64,000 nucleotides of DNA from Corallococcus sp. AS-1-6 (GTDB lineage: Bacteria; Myxococcota; Myxococcia; Myxococcales; Myxococcaceae): NCBI RefSeq assembly GCF_020037015.1, contig NZ_JAIQDE010000006.1, positions 124,001-188,000 of the forward strand, given 5' to 3'. The position numbers and the translations under genes are program-made. The number at the start of each line of letters is the position of its first letter. Position 1 is the first letter of the stretch. Under the pieces are notes generated by a model. It ran no database searches. It was not told the origin of the DNA and was given only the letters and a program-made list of their open reading frames with translations. This document shows, one piece after another, positions 24,372 to 33,157 of the stretch.

Positions 24372-26693
24372 TCAGGTGGGCAGGGGCTCGGCCAGGCCCT
24401 TGCGGATGGCCTCGTCGATGACGGCCATCACCTTCTTCATGTTCTCGCGGCCGCGCGCCGCCTGCTGCTCGCCCAGCTTGCCCTGCTGCTCGCCGAGCTT
24501 CGCCTGCTGTTCACCCAGCTTCGCCTGCTGCTCGCCGAGCGCCTCCAGCTTCTCGCTGAGTTCCTCCTGCTGCTTGTCGAGCGCCTCCAGCTCCGTGTCG
24601 AAGGAGTCGTCGCGCTTGTCGAGCTCCGCTTCCTTGCGGTCGCGGTCGGGGCCGTCCGCGAGCGAGTGGAGGCGGGCGCGCTCCATGGCGATCTCCGCGC
24701 GCTTGGAGGCGATGGCGGCGTGCTTCGCGGCGATCTGGGACATGGGGTAGGCCAGCTCCGCCTGCTTCTGGCCCAGCTCCGCCTGCTGCCGGCCCAGGGC
24801 CGCCTGCTTCTCACCGAGCGCGCCCTGCGCGTCACCCAGCTTGCGGTCGTCCTCCATCAGCTTGCGCACCTGCTCCAGCGTCTTCGCGTCGCGGATCAGC
24901 ATGGGCTTGTTGTCGCGGCGCACGAAGAGCAGGTCCTTGCCCTGCTGCTTGAAGGTGCGCGCCAGGTACATGTCGTCCGTGGAGCCGGCCATCATCGTGC
25001 GGCCGTCGGAGAGGTACGCGAAGGTGTCGCCGTCATCGAGGTCCATGTCCGGAGGCGCGGGAGGCGCGGGAGGTGCGGGAGGACGCGGCGCAACCGCGAG
25101 CATGGGGGCCAGCGGGGACACCGCGCCGCGGACCGGAGGCGCGGGAGGCACGGGCGGGGTGGGCCTGCCAGCGACCGGAGGCGCGGGCGGCACGGGCGGG
25201 GTGGGCCTGCCAGCGACCGGAGGCGCGGGAGGCGCGGGCGGAACCGGAGCCCGCTTGTCGTTGTCCGGGATGGGCGCGGGCGCGGGCGGCGCGGGCAGGG
25301 TGACCAGCATGGACCTCGCCGCCCCCGACGTGGGAGGAGGCAGCGCGGGAAGCGCGGGCAGCGGCGGCGCATCCGAGGGAGTCCCCGTCGCCTTCGCGGT
25401 GTGCTCCGTCACGGTGGGCTTCGACGCGGTCGACGGCTTCGCGTTGGAGGCCGGCGCGGCGTCCTCGGGCAGTTGCTTGACGGTGCCCACCTTGACGGGG
25501 GCGGGGGTCGCGTCCTTCGCGGTGGGGGCGGTGCTCTCCGCGGGCGCCTTGGCGACGACCTGGAAGGGCATCAGGACCACCGCGCCGAGGGCGAACAGCG
25601 CCCCCTTCAGCCACCGGCGGGGTTTCGTGGGGACGACGTCGACATGTTCCAGCATGCGGAGCCTCCTGTGCAGCGCGTGAAGGTGGGCCGACGCCCCGAG
25701 CGCCGCTGCGCTGCCCGGAGGCCGGGTGATGCCAAAGGCGATGAGCAGTTCGCCGTAGTCCGCGGGCTCCGCGCCGGTGAGACGCAGCGCCTCCGCGTCG
25801 CACGCCTCTTCCCGGGCGAGCGCGTACTCACGGGCCGCCTGGCGCGCGAGCGGGTGGAAGAAGAGCACCGTCTCCGCCAGCGCCGGCACCCAGCCCAACC
25901 ACAGGTCCCCGCGCCGCAGGTGCGCCACCTCATGCGCCAGCGCCATGCGCAACGAGTCCTCCGGCAGGTCACGCAGCGCCTTCGCGGGCAGCACGATGAC
26001 CGGCGACACCAGCCCCGCCGCCAGCGGGCTCACCACCTCGTCCGACACGAGCAGCGTGGGCGGACGCCGCAGGCCCGCTTCATTCGCGAGGAACTCCGCC
26101 TCCTCCTCCAGCACCGGGTGACGCAGGGGCCGCGCGCGCTCCCGCATGCCCCGCACCTGACGCCACGCCAGCACGTGGCCCCGCACCTTCCACGCCACGC
26201 CCGCGCCCCACAGCACGAGCAGCGCCCACACCCCACCCACCGTCCACGGATGCTCGCGCAGCGACGCCACCGCGCTCTTGAACAACGCGGCGACCCGCGC
26301 CCCGGCCGAGGGCTCCTCCACGCGAGCCGGTGTCCGCTCTTGCTGAGACACCGACATGCGCACGGGGGCGCCGCGCACCTCGGGCTCCGTGTGCATCATG
26401 ACCACCACGTCCGGCGTCTGGGATTGCGCGCCCTCCACGCGGAGCGTCTGGGATTGCGCGGTCGCGGCCTCCTCGGGCAGCAGCGCCAGCGGCATGGGCT
26501 TGGGCCAGCCGAGCGTGAGCACGAACTTGAGCGCCACCAGCCACCAGAGACCGGCGCGCAGGGCCGCGGGCAGGCGCGGCACCGCCCGGGCCAGCACCCA
26601 GACGGCCAGCGCGCACAGCGCCCCCTGCCACGAGGCGCGCCACACCGACTCCGACCACGACGACCACCACGGCGAGGTCATGAGAGGCGTCAC
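24372..26693 (-). CDS. BlaR1/MecR1-like M56 membrane metallopeptidase with coiled-coil C-terminus
   Basis: This 773-residue protein starts at the GTG at 26693, 4 bp past the BlaI stop, with GGAAGGAG upstream. It has N-terminal membrane helices, a zinc site HEVAHLRRGD (254-258) with the third ligand in the EEACDAEAL helix (about 295-300), and a further helix at about 360-380. A very Pro/Ala-rich section follows with the duplicated block PPVAGRPTPPVPPA. The C-terminus (about 620-760) is coiled coil with repeated LGEQQAK and LGQKQAEL units. In M56 sensors the peptidase inactivates the paired BlaI repressor. The penicillin-binding sensor domain of BlaR1 is absent, so the signal is something else. 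Confidence 0.87.
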   Translation of the reverse strand: MTPLMTSPWWSSWSESVWRASWQGALCALAVWVLARAVPRLPAALRAGLWWLVALKFVLTLGWPKPMPLALLPEEAATAQSQTLRVEGAQSQTPDVVVMMHTEPEVRGAPVRMSVSQQERTPARVEEPSAGARVAALFKSAVASLREHPWTVGGVWALLVLWGAGVAWKVRGHVLAWRQVRGMRERARPLRHPVLEEEAEFLANEAGLRRPPTLLVSDEVVSPLAAGLVSPVIVLPAKALRDLPEDSLRMALAHEVAHLRRGDLWLGWVPALAETVLFFHPLARQAAREYALAREEACDAEALRLTGAEPADYGELLIAFGITRPPGSAAALGASAHLHALHRRLRMLEHVDVVPTKPRRWLKGALFALGAVVLMPFQVVAKAPAESTAPTAKDATPAPVKVGTVKQLPEDAAPASNAKPSTASKPTVTEHTAKATGTPSDAPPLPALPALPPPTSGAARSMLVTLPAPPAPAPIPDNDKRAPVPPAPPAPPVAGRPTPPVPPAPPVAGRPTPPVPPAPPVRGAVSPLAPMLAVAPRPPAPPAPPAPPDMDLDDGDTFAYLSDGRTMMAGSTDDMYLARTFKQQGKDLLFVRRDNKPMLIRDAKTLEQVRKLMEDDRKLGDAQGALGEKQAALGRQQAELGQKQAELAYPMSQIAAKHAAIASKRAEIAMERARLHSLADGPDRDRKEAELDKRDDSFDTELEALDKQQEELSEKLEALGEQQAKLGEQQAKLGEQQGKLGEQQAARGRENMKKVMAVIDEAIRKGLAEPLPT

Positions 26694-26697
26694 GGGC

Positions 26698-27078
26698 TCA
26701 CTCCTTCCGCTTCTGGCGCAGGCGCGCCACGACGTCCTGGAGCTGCTTCAGCTCTTCGTCGGACACGTCCTCCGTCTCCGACAGATAGGTCACGAACGGC
26801 GACAGGGAGCCGGAGAGCGTGCGCTGCACGAAGTTCCCGACGACGTCGCGCAGCAGCTCTTGCGGCGCCACCGGCGAGGCGTACTGGAACACCCCGTCCA
26901 CCTTGCTCCGGGTCAGGTGCCCCTTCAGCCGCAGCCGCTCCATCACCGTCAGGATGGTGGAGCGCGCCAGGCCCTGCGCCTCACCGAAGCGCTCGGCCAC
27001 TTCACCCACCGTCGCTGGCCCGTGCTCGGCCACGTACCGCAGCACCGCCAGCTCCTGCTCTCCCACCGGCTTCTTCAT
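26698..27078 (-). CDS. BlaI/MecI/CopY-family transcriptional repressor
   Basis: This 126-residue protein starts at the ATG at 27078. The winged helix (GEQELAVLRYVAEHGPATVGEV, ARSTILTVMERLRLKGHLTRSK) and the C-terminal dimer helices (SDEELKQLQDVVARLRQKRK) match the family throughout. It is expected to bind the palindromes at 27095-27144 and repress its own operon until the M56 peptidase cleaves it. It leads the two-gene operon with the peptidase. Confidence 0.92.
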   Translation of the reverse strand: MKKPVGEQELAVLRYVAEHGPATVGEVAERFGEAQGLARSTILTVMERLRLKGHLTRSKVDGVFQYASPVAPQELLRDVVGNFVQRTLSGSLSPFVTYLSETEDVSDEELKQLQDVVARLRQKRKE

Positions 27079-27094
27079 GCGCCCTGCCCTTCAT

Positions 27095-27144
27095 GACGAC
27101 AACTGTAGTCAAGAAGCAAGGTACGCCTGACTACAGCCGTAGTC
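27095..27144. promoter_or_regulatory. Two BlaI-type operators
   Basis: GACTAC-AGCC-GTAGTC (27129-27144) is a perfect 6-4-6 inverted repeat. GACGAC-AACT-GTAGTC (27095-27110) is the same element with one mismatch per half-site. Their centres are 34 bp apart, and both contain the TAC/GTA core of BlaI/MecI operators. They sit just upstream of the BlaI start (27078). Confidence 0.75.
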
Positions 27145-27348
27145 AAGCAGGTGTCTCCGCGGGGCGGACGCGCGTCGTGATTGGGATTGGCGAGGGCGCC
27201 TACGGCGCGGCACCTGGGCGCCCGCTCGCCCGGCCGCTCAGGTAAGGGTCAGTTAGCAGAGGACCGTGTGTGTCCTTGTCTCTGTCGGAAGGGCAACCCA
27301 ATTTCTGGCAGCCGACTTGAACCCACCCGACACACACGGAGAGTTCCC

Positions 27349-27945
27349 ATGAAGCTCCCTCTGTTCGCGGCGATCGCCGCCCTGTCGCTGTACGGTTGCG
27401 CCAGCCACAACGCCAACACCCGCGAGGCCTCTTCGCCGGAGGCAGGCGCCATCGGCGGCTCCGGCAGCGCCGGCAGCACCACGGACACCAGCGGGAGCAT
27501 CGACTCCTCGTCCCCGGACTCCTCCAACCAGGAGCTGCCCGGTGAGACCGGCAACGTCAGCGACCTGGAGAAGCGCGACCGCATGGACGCGCCCACCGTC
27601 TACGAGGGCGAGGCCACCGGCGGCTCCGGCGCTCCCGACGAGGCCGTGAAGACCGGCGACGGCCAGAAGTGGGACGTGCAGCAGAACACGCCCACCGAGC
27701 TGGGCGACACGCAGTCCCCCTCCGGCGCGGTGAACCAGAACCGCGATCCCAAGGAGAAGGGCAACCTGGGCACGGAGGGCGACCTGGGCGGCACCGGCGG
27801 CTCCGGCTCCACCCGCACCGACGGCAAGAGCGACGTGAGCGACGAGACCGGGTCGTCCGACGCCCTCAACAGCGACCGGGACGACGCCTCCAGCACGGAC
27901 CGCTCCAAGGTGGAGACGGACGCCACGCCGGATCCCACCAACTAG
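27349..27945 (+). CDS. Low-complexity Ser/Asp-rich lipoprotein
   Basis: This 198-residue protein starts at the ATG at 27349 (MKLPLFAAIAALSLYGCAS) with a GGAGAG ribosome site and the lipobox LYGC. The mature part is acidic and disordered: Ser, Gly, Asp, Thr and Glu with blocks such as GGSGSAGSTTDTSGS and SDVSDETGSSDALNSD. There is no folded domain. It is probably anchored to a membrane, perhaps with a surface or spore role. A strong hairpin follows the stop. Confidence 0.65.
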   Translation: MKLPLFAAIAALSLYGCASHNANTREASSPEAGAIGGSGSAGSTTDTSGSIDSSSPDSSNQELPGETGNVSDLEKRDRMDAPTVYEGEATGGSGAPDEAVKTGDGQKWDVQQNTPTELGDTQSPSGAVNQNRDPKEKGNLGTEGDLGGTGGSGSTRTDGKSDVSDETGSSDALNSDRDDASSTDRSKVETDATPDPTN

Positions 27946-27969
27946 TCATCGCGCCCCACGCGAGGGCGG

Positions 27970-28007
27970 ATACCCGGGAAAGCCCGCTCGCGGGTCGTCC
28001 CGGGTAT
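27970..28007 (+). terminator. Hairpin after lipoprotein gene
   Basis: ATACCCGGGA / TCCCGGGTAT forms a 10-bp outer stem that encloses a CCCGC-TC-GCGGG inner hairpin. It lies 24 bp past the stop at 27945. Confidence 0.65.
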
Positions 28008-28049
28008 TCGTCTGTCCAGCCCGCGCCCCGCCAACTAGAGTGAGCACCA

Positions 28050-29417
28050 ATGACTGGTGCTCCCTTCGTGGCCCTTCTCGCCCTGCTTCACTCCCAGTCC
28101 TCCACCATCGAGGAGGTCCCGAATGATCCGCCGCGGGGGCCGTACTCCGCGTCGGAATCCCCGGGGAGCGCGGAGGGCTCGGACGGCATCGGGTTCCGGG
28201 CGCTCCTGGAGGTGGGGCCGCTGAGCTTCCCGTCCGGGACGCGGGGTGGGAAGCAGGACCTGTTCGCCTACGCGTACCCGTCGCTGGGCGTGGATGGCGG
28301 CGAGGACTTCGCCTTCATGCTGGGCGCGCCGCTGCGCTTCCGGCTGCTGGACAGCGAGCCGAAGCAGAAGGACGACGACTACGGCGCGTGGCTGCGGCGC
28401 GAGGACTGGGACGAGCGCAGCGACTTCGGACAGGTGGTGCGCCTGCTGCGCATTGGCGACGAGTCCGGCCGCTTCGGGCTGCGCGTGCAGCCGTTCCTGG
28501 AGGAGTCCCTGGGGCGCGGCTACCTGGTGAACCGCTACGACAACCAGCTCAACCCGAACTACCACCCGGCGGGCGGCACGCTGTCGTTCACCGCGGGGCC
28601 CGCGCGCGTGCAGCTCCTGGCCAGCGACGTGCTCGCCGCGCGCGTGTTCTCCGGCGAGCTGCTCCTGGACATCGGCCGCATCGCCAGCGACAGCGAGGCG
28701 AACTTCGACCGCTACCTGGTGCGCGCCTCGGCGGCGCACGACTTCGGCGAGGCGGGCGGGGTGACGCCGGAGGCCACGGTGGCGTCGGTGGGCGGCGAGT
28801 TCGCCATGTACAAGGGCGAGCGGCTGCGCTCGTGGGCCCTGCTCGCGGGCGGCGCGCGGCTCAACGAGGGCGCGCAGGACGTGGGCGGCCTGCTGGGCGT
28901 CGCGTTCGAGGGCAACTTCAAGGGCACGCAGTTGAGCGTCACGGTGCAGGGGCGCCGGCAGGGCGGCGGCTTCCGCTTCGGCTACTTCGGCGCGGGCTAC
29001 GAGCTGGCGCGCTTCTCCGGCGTGGGCCTCTCCGAGGAGCCCCAGGCCGACCAGCGCGTGCCCAAGGACTTCTCCGGCTACCTGGAGCTGTCCGTGGCGC
29101 GCGGCGACGGACCGGACTCGCCGGAGGTGGTGGCGAGCGGCGCCGTGGAGTACTCCGCCTATGGCCGCACGGACGGCGACCTGTCCCTGAGCTTCAGCAC
29201 CCCGGGCGGCGAGTCGCGAGGCATCGCGCGCGTGGTGGTGATGGGCCTGGGTGACAACCCCCGCTACTCGGTGGCCGCGGAGTTCCGCCAGCGCGTGCTG
29301 CCCGCCATGTACATCTGGGGCGCCGGCGCCACGGTGACCTTCCCGCAGCCGGACGACACGCTGGTGCGCGGCGTGAGCGTCGGCGCGGGCGTTGGCGTGG
29401 ACTTCGCCCGCCGCTAG
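28050..29417 (+). CDS. Predicted outer-membrane beta-barrel protein
   Basis: This 455-residue protein starts at the ATG at 28050; a short hydrophobic N-terminus (MTGAPFVALLALLHS) suggests a signal peptide. The body alternates short strands ending in aromatic residues and turns, including FAFMLGAPLRFRLLD, GRFGLRVQPFLEESLGRGYL, VTVQGRRQGGGFRFGYFGAG and VRGVSVGAGVGVDFARR, with no helices or cysteines. This is the texture of an outer-membrane barrel. I recognise no family. The stop overlaps the convergent phospholipase stop by 4 bp. Confidence 0.65.
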   Translation: MTGAPFVALLALLHSQSSTIEEVPNDPPRGPYSASESPGSAEGSDGIGFRALLEVGPLSFPSGTRGGKQDLFAYAYPSLGVDGGEDFAFMLGAPLRFRLLDSEPKQKDDDYGAWLRREDWDERSDFGQVVRLLRIGDESGRFGLRVQPFLEESLGRGYLVNRYDNQLNPNYHPAGGTLSFTAGPARVQLLASDVLAARVFSGELLLDIGRIASDSEANFDRYLVRASAAHDFGEAGGVTPEATVASVGGEFAMYKGERLRSWALLAGGARLNEGAQDVGGLLGVAFEGNFKGTQLSVTVQGRRQGGGFRFGYFGAGYELARFSGVGLSEEPQADQRVPKDFSGYLELSVARGDGPDSPEVVASGAVEYSAYGRTDGDLSLSFSTPGGESRGIARVVVMGLGDNPRYSVAAEFRQRVLPAMYIWGAGATVTFPQPDDTLVRGVSVGAGVGVDFARR

Positions 29418-31027
29418 TTCCCCACCGTCCCGCCCTCCTCCGGGGCGGGCTCGCACGGCAGGATGGCGCTGTGCCGCCGGGCCGTCTCGCACGACTTGCC
29501 CACCAGCCAGCGCGACAGCAGGCGCACGCCGGAGGCGAAGAGGCCGTCGTCGCCCTTGTGCAGGGCCTCGAAGAGGGACTCGTCCAGCACCGACTCCTCC
29601 GGGTCGATGAGGAACTCCTCCGGCTCCAGCGGCTTGAAGAGGGGGTTCTGGTCGAACACCGTCTCCAGCGGGTGCGGACGCAGCCGGTGCTGTCCCGCGA
29701 GGGCCAGCCCGTCCAACGCCTCCACCAGGTGCTCCGCGTCCACCAGCGGGCGCAGCGCGGCCACGCCAGCGAGGCCCACGTGCTCCGCCATCAGCGACAC
29801 GCGCACGCGGCGGATGGCGCGCGACACGGCGTCGCCGGGGGCTTCCGCCTCCCAGCTCAGGTTGAGCTCCGAGTCCAACCCCAGGCTGCGGTTGGTCGTG
29901 TTCGCGGAGCCGATGGTCATGAAGGTGTCATCCACGATGAGCACCTTCGAGTGGATGTACGTGAAGACGTCCGAGCCGTCCTCGTCCTTCGCCGCCGAGC
30001 CGTACACCGCGAAGCCGTGGCCCGTCTCCGAGGCCACCTCGCGCAGCGCGCGCAACAGGCGCACCTGGGCCACGCCCATGGCGATCTGCTCGCGCAGCGC
30101 CTCCGGCTGACGGGGCAGCACCAGCATCACCTGGAGCCGGGGCCGCCCGGCCGCGCGCATGCGCTTGACGAGCGCGTCGTAGATGGCGCGTGAGGAGAAG
30201 TACTGGTTCTCGATGTAGATGAAGCGCTCGGCCGCGTCGATGGCGTCCACGTACAGCGCGCGGATCTCCTGCACCTCGTCCTGCGGCGGCAGGAGCGTCT
30301 TGCCGAAGGTGCGGCTGATGGCCACCGGGCCCGGAGGCGCGGGCATCGTCGCTTCGAAGGTCATGTCGTCGCGGTTCACGGGCTCCAGGTGGAACTCGCC
30401 CCCGCCCGAGTGCGCCCAGCGCGCCTCGAACAGCTCCGCGAGCGGCTTCACCGCGGGGCCCGTCAGCACCGTCTGCACGTCGTGGTAGGGCCCGTGCGGG
30501 TCGCGGCCGGAGTCGCAGCGCAGCTTCGAGCGCGCGGGGTGGTCCCGGTCGTCCCAGCGACAGTCACACACGTCCATGCCGCCGGTGAACGCCATCACGC
30601 CGTCCACGACGACGAGCTTCTGGTGGTGGGCGCCGTAGAGCGGACTGGAGGAGTCGAAGCGGAAGCGCAGCCGTTCGTTCGTCGTCCAGTTGAAGAGCAT
30701 GTGCTGCATCCACTCGCGCTCCATGGCGAGCAGCATGCTGAAGTCCCACGCGAGGATGTAGACGTGCAGCTCCGGGTTCTCCCGGCACATCTGGTCCAAC
30801 AGCGGCAGCAGCCGGACTTCCCCGCCCTGTGCCTCCTCCAGGTCCTCGCCGCGCAGCAACGTCACGTCGCTGTCGAACTGCCAGCCGGTGATGACGATGG
30901 ATCGGCGGGCCTTCCGGATGGCCCGGTACAGCTCCCGGTAATAGTCCCGGGCGTCCACCAGCACGCCCGCGTCATGCGTTTCCGTCCGCGTCCAGCAGTT
31001 GCGTCCGGGGTTGAGGATGCGTTTCAC
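29414..31027 (-). CDS. Phospholipase D family protein (cardiolipin synthase-like)
   Basis: The protein has two HKD motifs, HHQKLVVVDG and IHSKVLIVDD, the paired active sites of PLD/cardiolipin synthase enzymes. Around them are RKARRSIVITGWQFDSDVTLL, HVYILAWDFSMLLAMERE and YIENQYFSS. It acts on phospholipids or phosphatidyl transfer and is probably membrane-associated. The start is uncertain. The frame opens with a TTG at 31105 that overlaps the upstream small gene, while the GTG at 31027 (537 residues) has AGGTGA at ideal distance and is preferred. The C-terminus is unusual and Cys-containing. Confidence 0.88.
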   Translation of the reverse strand: MKRILNPGRNCWTRTETHDAGVLVDARDYYRELYRAIRKARRSIVITGWQFDSDVTLLRGEDLEEAQGGEVRLLPLLDQMCRENPELHVYILAWDFSMLLAMEREWMQHMLFNWTTNERLRFRFDSSSPLYGAHHQKLVVVDGVMAFTGGMDVCDCRWDDRDHPARSKLRCDSGRDPHGPYHDVQTVLTGPAVKPLAELFEARWAHSGGGEFHLEPVNRDDMTFEATMPAPPGPVAISRTFGKTLLPPQDEVQEIRALYVDAIDAAERFIYIENQYFSSRAIYDALVKRMRAAGRPRLQVMLVLPRQPEALREQIAMGVAQVRLLRALREVASETGHGFAVYGSAAKDEDGSDVFTYIHSKVLIVDDTFMTIGSANTTNRSLGLDSELNLSWEAEAPGDAVSRAIRRVRVSLMAEHVGLAGVAALRPLVDAEHLVEALDGLALAGQHRLRPHPLETVFDQNPLFKPLEPEEFLIDPEESVLDESLFEALHKGDDGLFASGVRLLSRWLVGKSCETARRHSAILPCEPAPEEGGTVGN

Positions 31028-31088
31028 GTCGGTCACCTGGCCCTGGAGTGGATCCCTGATGTCGTCCGCGCCCGGCCGGCGGAAAGCA

Positions 31089-31325
31089 TCACCCCACGAA
31101 GACAATGTGCTTTCCGGTCGCCAGCGTCATGTCGGTCGAGGAGACCACCCTGGCCACCTTGCGAGCCTCGCCACCCACGGTGTCGAAGGCCGCGGCGATC
31201 AGGTCGCCGAGCGTCACCTGCACGCGCTTCGCCTGCTTGCCGGCGTTGGACACGGCCTTGACCGTCTTCGCCTTCATCTGACGGGCCTTGCGCTGGATGG
31301 TCTGCTTCTGGGTCTTGGTCGCCAT
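31089..31325 (-). CDS. Small basic protein of unknown function
   Basis: This 78-residue protein starts at the ATG at 31325 with a CGGAGAA ribosome site. The N-terminal half is strongly basic (MATKTQKQTIQRKARQMKAK, then KAVSNAGKQAKR). The C-terminal half is mixed, with LGDLIAAAFDTVGGEARKVA and TLATGKHIVFVG. It resembles small nucleic-acid-associated or phasin-like proteins, but no family is certain. It lies directly upstream of the phospholipase D gene and behind a very C-rich leader. Confidence 0.7.
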   Translation of the reverse strand: MATKTQKQTIQRKARQMKAKTVKAVSNAGKQAKRVQVTLGDLIAAAFDTVGGEARKVARVVSSTDMTLATGKHIVFVG

Positions 31326-31963
31326 GGTCTTCGTTCTCCGAGGATGAAGAGTCTGCCCGTCTGCGTGATGTGCCGTACCGCCCCGTACCGCCCGTCCTGC
31401 CGTGCTGCCCCTGCCCCGTCCCGCCCGTACCGCCCCGACCCGCCCTGCCCCGTCCCGCCGTGCTGCCCCTGCCCCGTCCCGCCCGTACCGCCCCGTCCTG
31501 CCTTGCTGCCCCGACCCGCCCTGCCCCGTACCGCCCCGTGCTGCCCCGCCCCGCCGCCCTGCCCGCCCACCGTCCCGCCCGCCCTGCCCTCAGACCCAAG
31601 AGCAACTGCCGTGCCGTCGCCCAACCCGGCGTTTTCCGAGGGAAGAAAGCCTGGAAGTGCCCCTGTACCGCCGGGCAAGACTGACTTTTTTTCAGCCTCG
31701 CGGCAGGGAGTTCCGCCCTCTTTCCTGCCCGCCGGTGCGATGCGCCCCCCGGCGCACGTCAGGCGTGGAACGGAGCCGTCCGACGCCGGGGCAGCACACC
31801 GGCCACGCAGGGGTGGATGTGCGAGGACCGGGGAAGATTCAGGGGGGAGGAGCCCTGACGCGGGGCCGCCCGGGGAGGAGGGGGCCATCCAGGCGTCAGG
31901 GTGGGGCTTTTCGCGGACGGCGCCTGCCTTGGGGGCGGCGCGCATCCGGCACGACTCACACGG
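31326..31963. other. 638-bp non-coding stretch with C-rich repetitive block
   Basis: From 31370 to about 31590 the plus strand is an almost pure C-rich run of CCTGCCCC, CCGTACCGCCCCG and CGTCCCGCCCGTACC motifs. One of these, about 35 bp long, occurs twice (near 31400 and 31460). The rest, to 31963, is ordinary GC-rich sequence with no supportable gene. The promoter of the small gene at 31325 must lie within or beyond the repeats. Confidence 0.6.
31370..31590. repeat. C-rich (G-rich on minus strand) degenerate repeat block
   Basis: Degenerate repeats of CTGCCCC, CCGTACCGCC and CCGTCCCGCC make up the block, with strong strand asymmetry: the minus strand is G-rich. Runs of three to four G every few bases on the minus strand could form G-quadruplexes in the leader RNA of the small gene at 31325. 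Confidence 0.65.
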
Positions 31964-32416
31964 CTACTTCGACGGCGGCACCAGGACGAGGATGAGCTCG
32001 CCCCCCACGTGCTTGCCGGCCTTCTGGTACACGGCGCCCTGGCGGCCCAGCTCCACCTCCACGGAGGACTGGTTCGGGATGATGACGCGCAGCGTGGCGC
32101 TGCCGTCCTTCATGCCCAGGAGCTGGAGCGACGCGTTCGTCCCGTTGGGGAGCTTCACTTCCGTGGGCTTCTGGGCCCCCACCTCCACGGTGTCCAGCGA
32201 CATGCGCTTGAAGGAGGTGAAGCTGAAGTTCTGCTTCTGGAACGCCTCCTTCATCTTGGAGAGCTCCGGCGGGTCCACCACGGTGCCCTTGTTGGAGGCC
32301 AGCACCACCTCCACCTGCACCTTCACCTTCTGCTCCTGGGCGGAGGCCACCGCCGGCCCCAGCACCAGGCCCACGGCGAACAGCAGTGCCAGCACCGCCC
32401 ACGTCGGCTTCGTCAT
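31964..32416 (-). CDS. Small exported protein, third gene of the ECF sigma operon
   Basis: This 150-residue protein starts at the ATG at 32416, overlapping the anti-sigma stop by 4 bp (ATGA). It has a signal peptide (MTKPTWAVLALLFAVGLVLGPAVASA). The mature region is beta-rich (QKVKVQVEVVLASNKG, GSATLRVIIPNQSSVEVELG, HVGGELILVLVPP). Its place in the sigma/anti-sigma operon suggests envelope sensing or an output of that stress response. No family is recognised. Confidence 0.72.
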   Translation of the reverse strand: MTKPTWAVLALLFAVGLVLGPAVASAQEQKVKVQVEVVLASNKGTVVDPPELSKMKEAFQKQNFSFTSFKRMSLDTVEVGAQKPTEVKLPNGTNASLQLLGMKDGSATLRVIIPNQSSVEVELGRQGAVYQKAGKHVGGELILVLVPPSK

Positions 32417-33072
32417 AGTGCTCCTCCGGTGGGCCGGGGCGGGACGGACGGAGCCGGCGTCGGCTGTCCTTCCAGGTCCTCCGACTCCACGCTCGAATCC
32501 TGGGACTGCGCCGCGCCCGGCTTCTTCTGCCCGGCGGCGTCCTTCACGGGCTCCGGGGCCTGCTCCTGCTCGTCCACCATCCAGATGATGGAGGCGCCGC
32601 CCTCCGTCTCCATCACCACCGGGGCCACGCGGGCGCCCTGGTAGGACTGGATGGACTTCACCGTCATGCGCTCGGCGGCGTAGCCCTCCGGCGCGGTGTC
32701 GCGCAGCACCAGCGGCAGCGCCACCAGCATCACCACCGCGGCGGTGGCCAGCGAGGAGATCATCGCCGTGCGCTGGTAGAGGAACATCTCCGACAGGGCC
32801 AGCCGCATCCGCTCGATGAGGGGCGGCTTCTCCGGCGTCACCCGGGCCATGACCTTCTGGGCGAAGTCCTTGAAGTCGACGTCGTCCACCGCCATGTCCA
32901 GGCCGACCCGGAGCAGCCCGGACTCCGCGCGCAGGTCCGCCGCGCGGCCCGTGCAGTCCCGGCAGGCGGCCAGGTGCCGCTCCACGTGGACGCGCTCCCC
33001 GGGAGCGAGTTCACCGTCGATGTAGGGAGACAGGAGCGGTACGAAGCGCTCACACGCGGGATTTCCGGCCAT
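32413..33072 (-). CDS. Membrane-bound anti-sigma factor, zf-HC2 type
   Basis: This 219-residue protein starts at the ATG at 33072 with an AGGGTGA ribosome site. The N-terminal zinc-finger HERHLAACRDC pattern (H-x3-C-x2-C within VERHLAACRDCTGR) is the anti-sigma domain that clamps an ECF factor. A helix at about 105-130 (MISSLATAAVVMLVALPLVL) is a membrane anchor. The C-terminus is Pro/Ala/Gln-rich and presumably periplasmic. It lies 85 bp downstream of the ECF sigma gene and is probably its partner. Confidence 0.9.
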   Translation of the reverse strand: MAGNPACERFVPLLSPYIDGELAPGERVHVERHLAACRDCTGRAADLRAESGLLRVGLDMAVDDVDFKDFAQKVMARVTPEKPPLIERMRLALSEMFLYQRTAMISSLATAAVVMLVALPLVLRDTAPEGYAAERMTVKSIQSYQGARVAPVVMETEGGASIIWMVDEQEQAPEPVKDAAGQKKPGAAQSQDSSVESEDLEGQPTPAPSVPPRPTGGAL

Positions 33073-33157
33073 ACTCTTCACCCTGCGGGCTGGTGGGAAT
33101 TCGTCGGTGGGGACGCGACGGGACCCACGGATATTCGAGGAGGCCTTTCTGGCATCC

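Noticed and set aside
24078-27245. Plus-strand open frame of 1055 codons opposite the aldehyde dehydrogenase end and the M56/BlaI genes
   Set aside because: Antisense shadow; it crosses the BlaI operators and has no start signal.
31274-31945. Minus-strand frames through the C-rich block (223 and 190 codons)
   Set aside because: Composition follows the simple repeats (Gly/Arg/Thr); no start signal and no conserved-looking segment.
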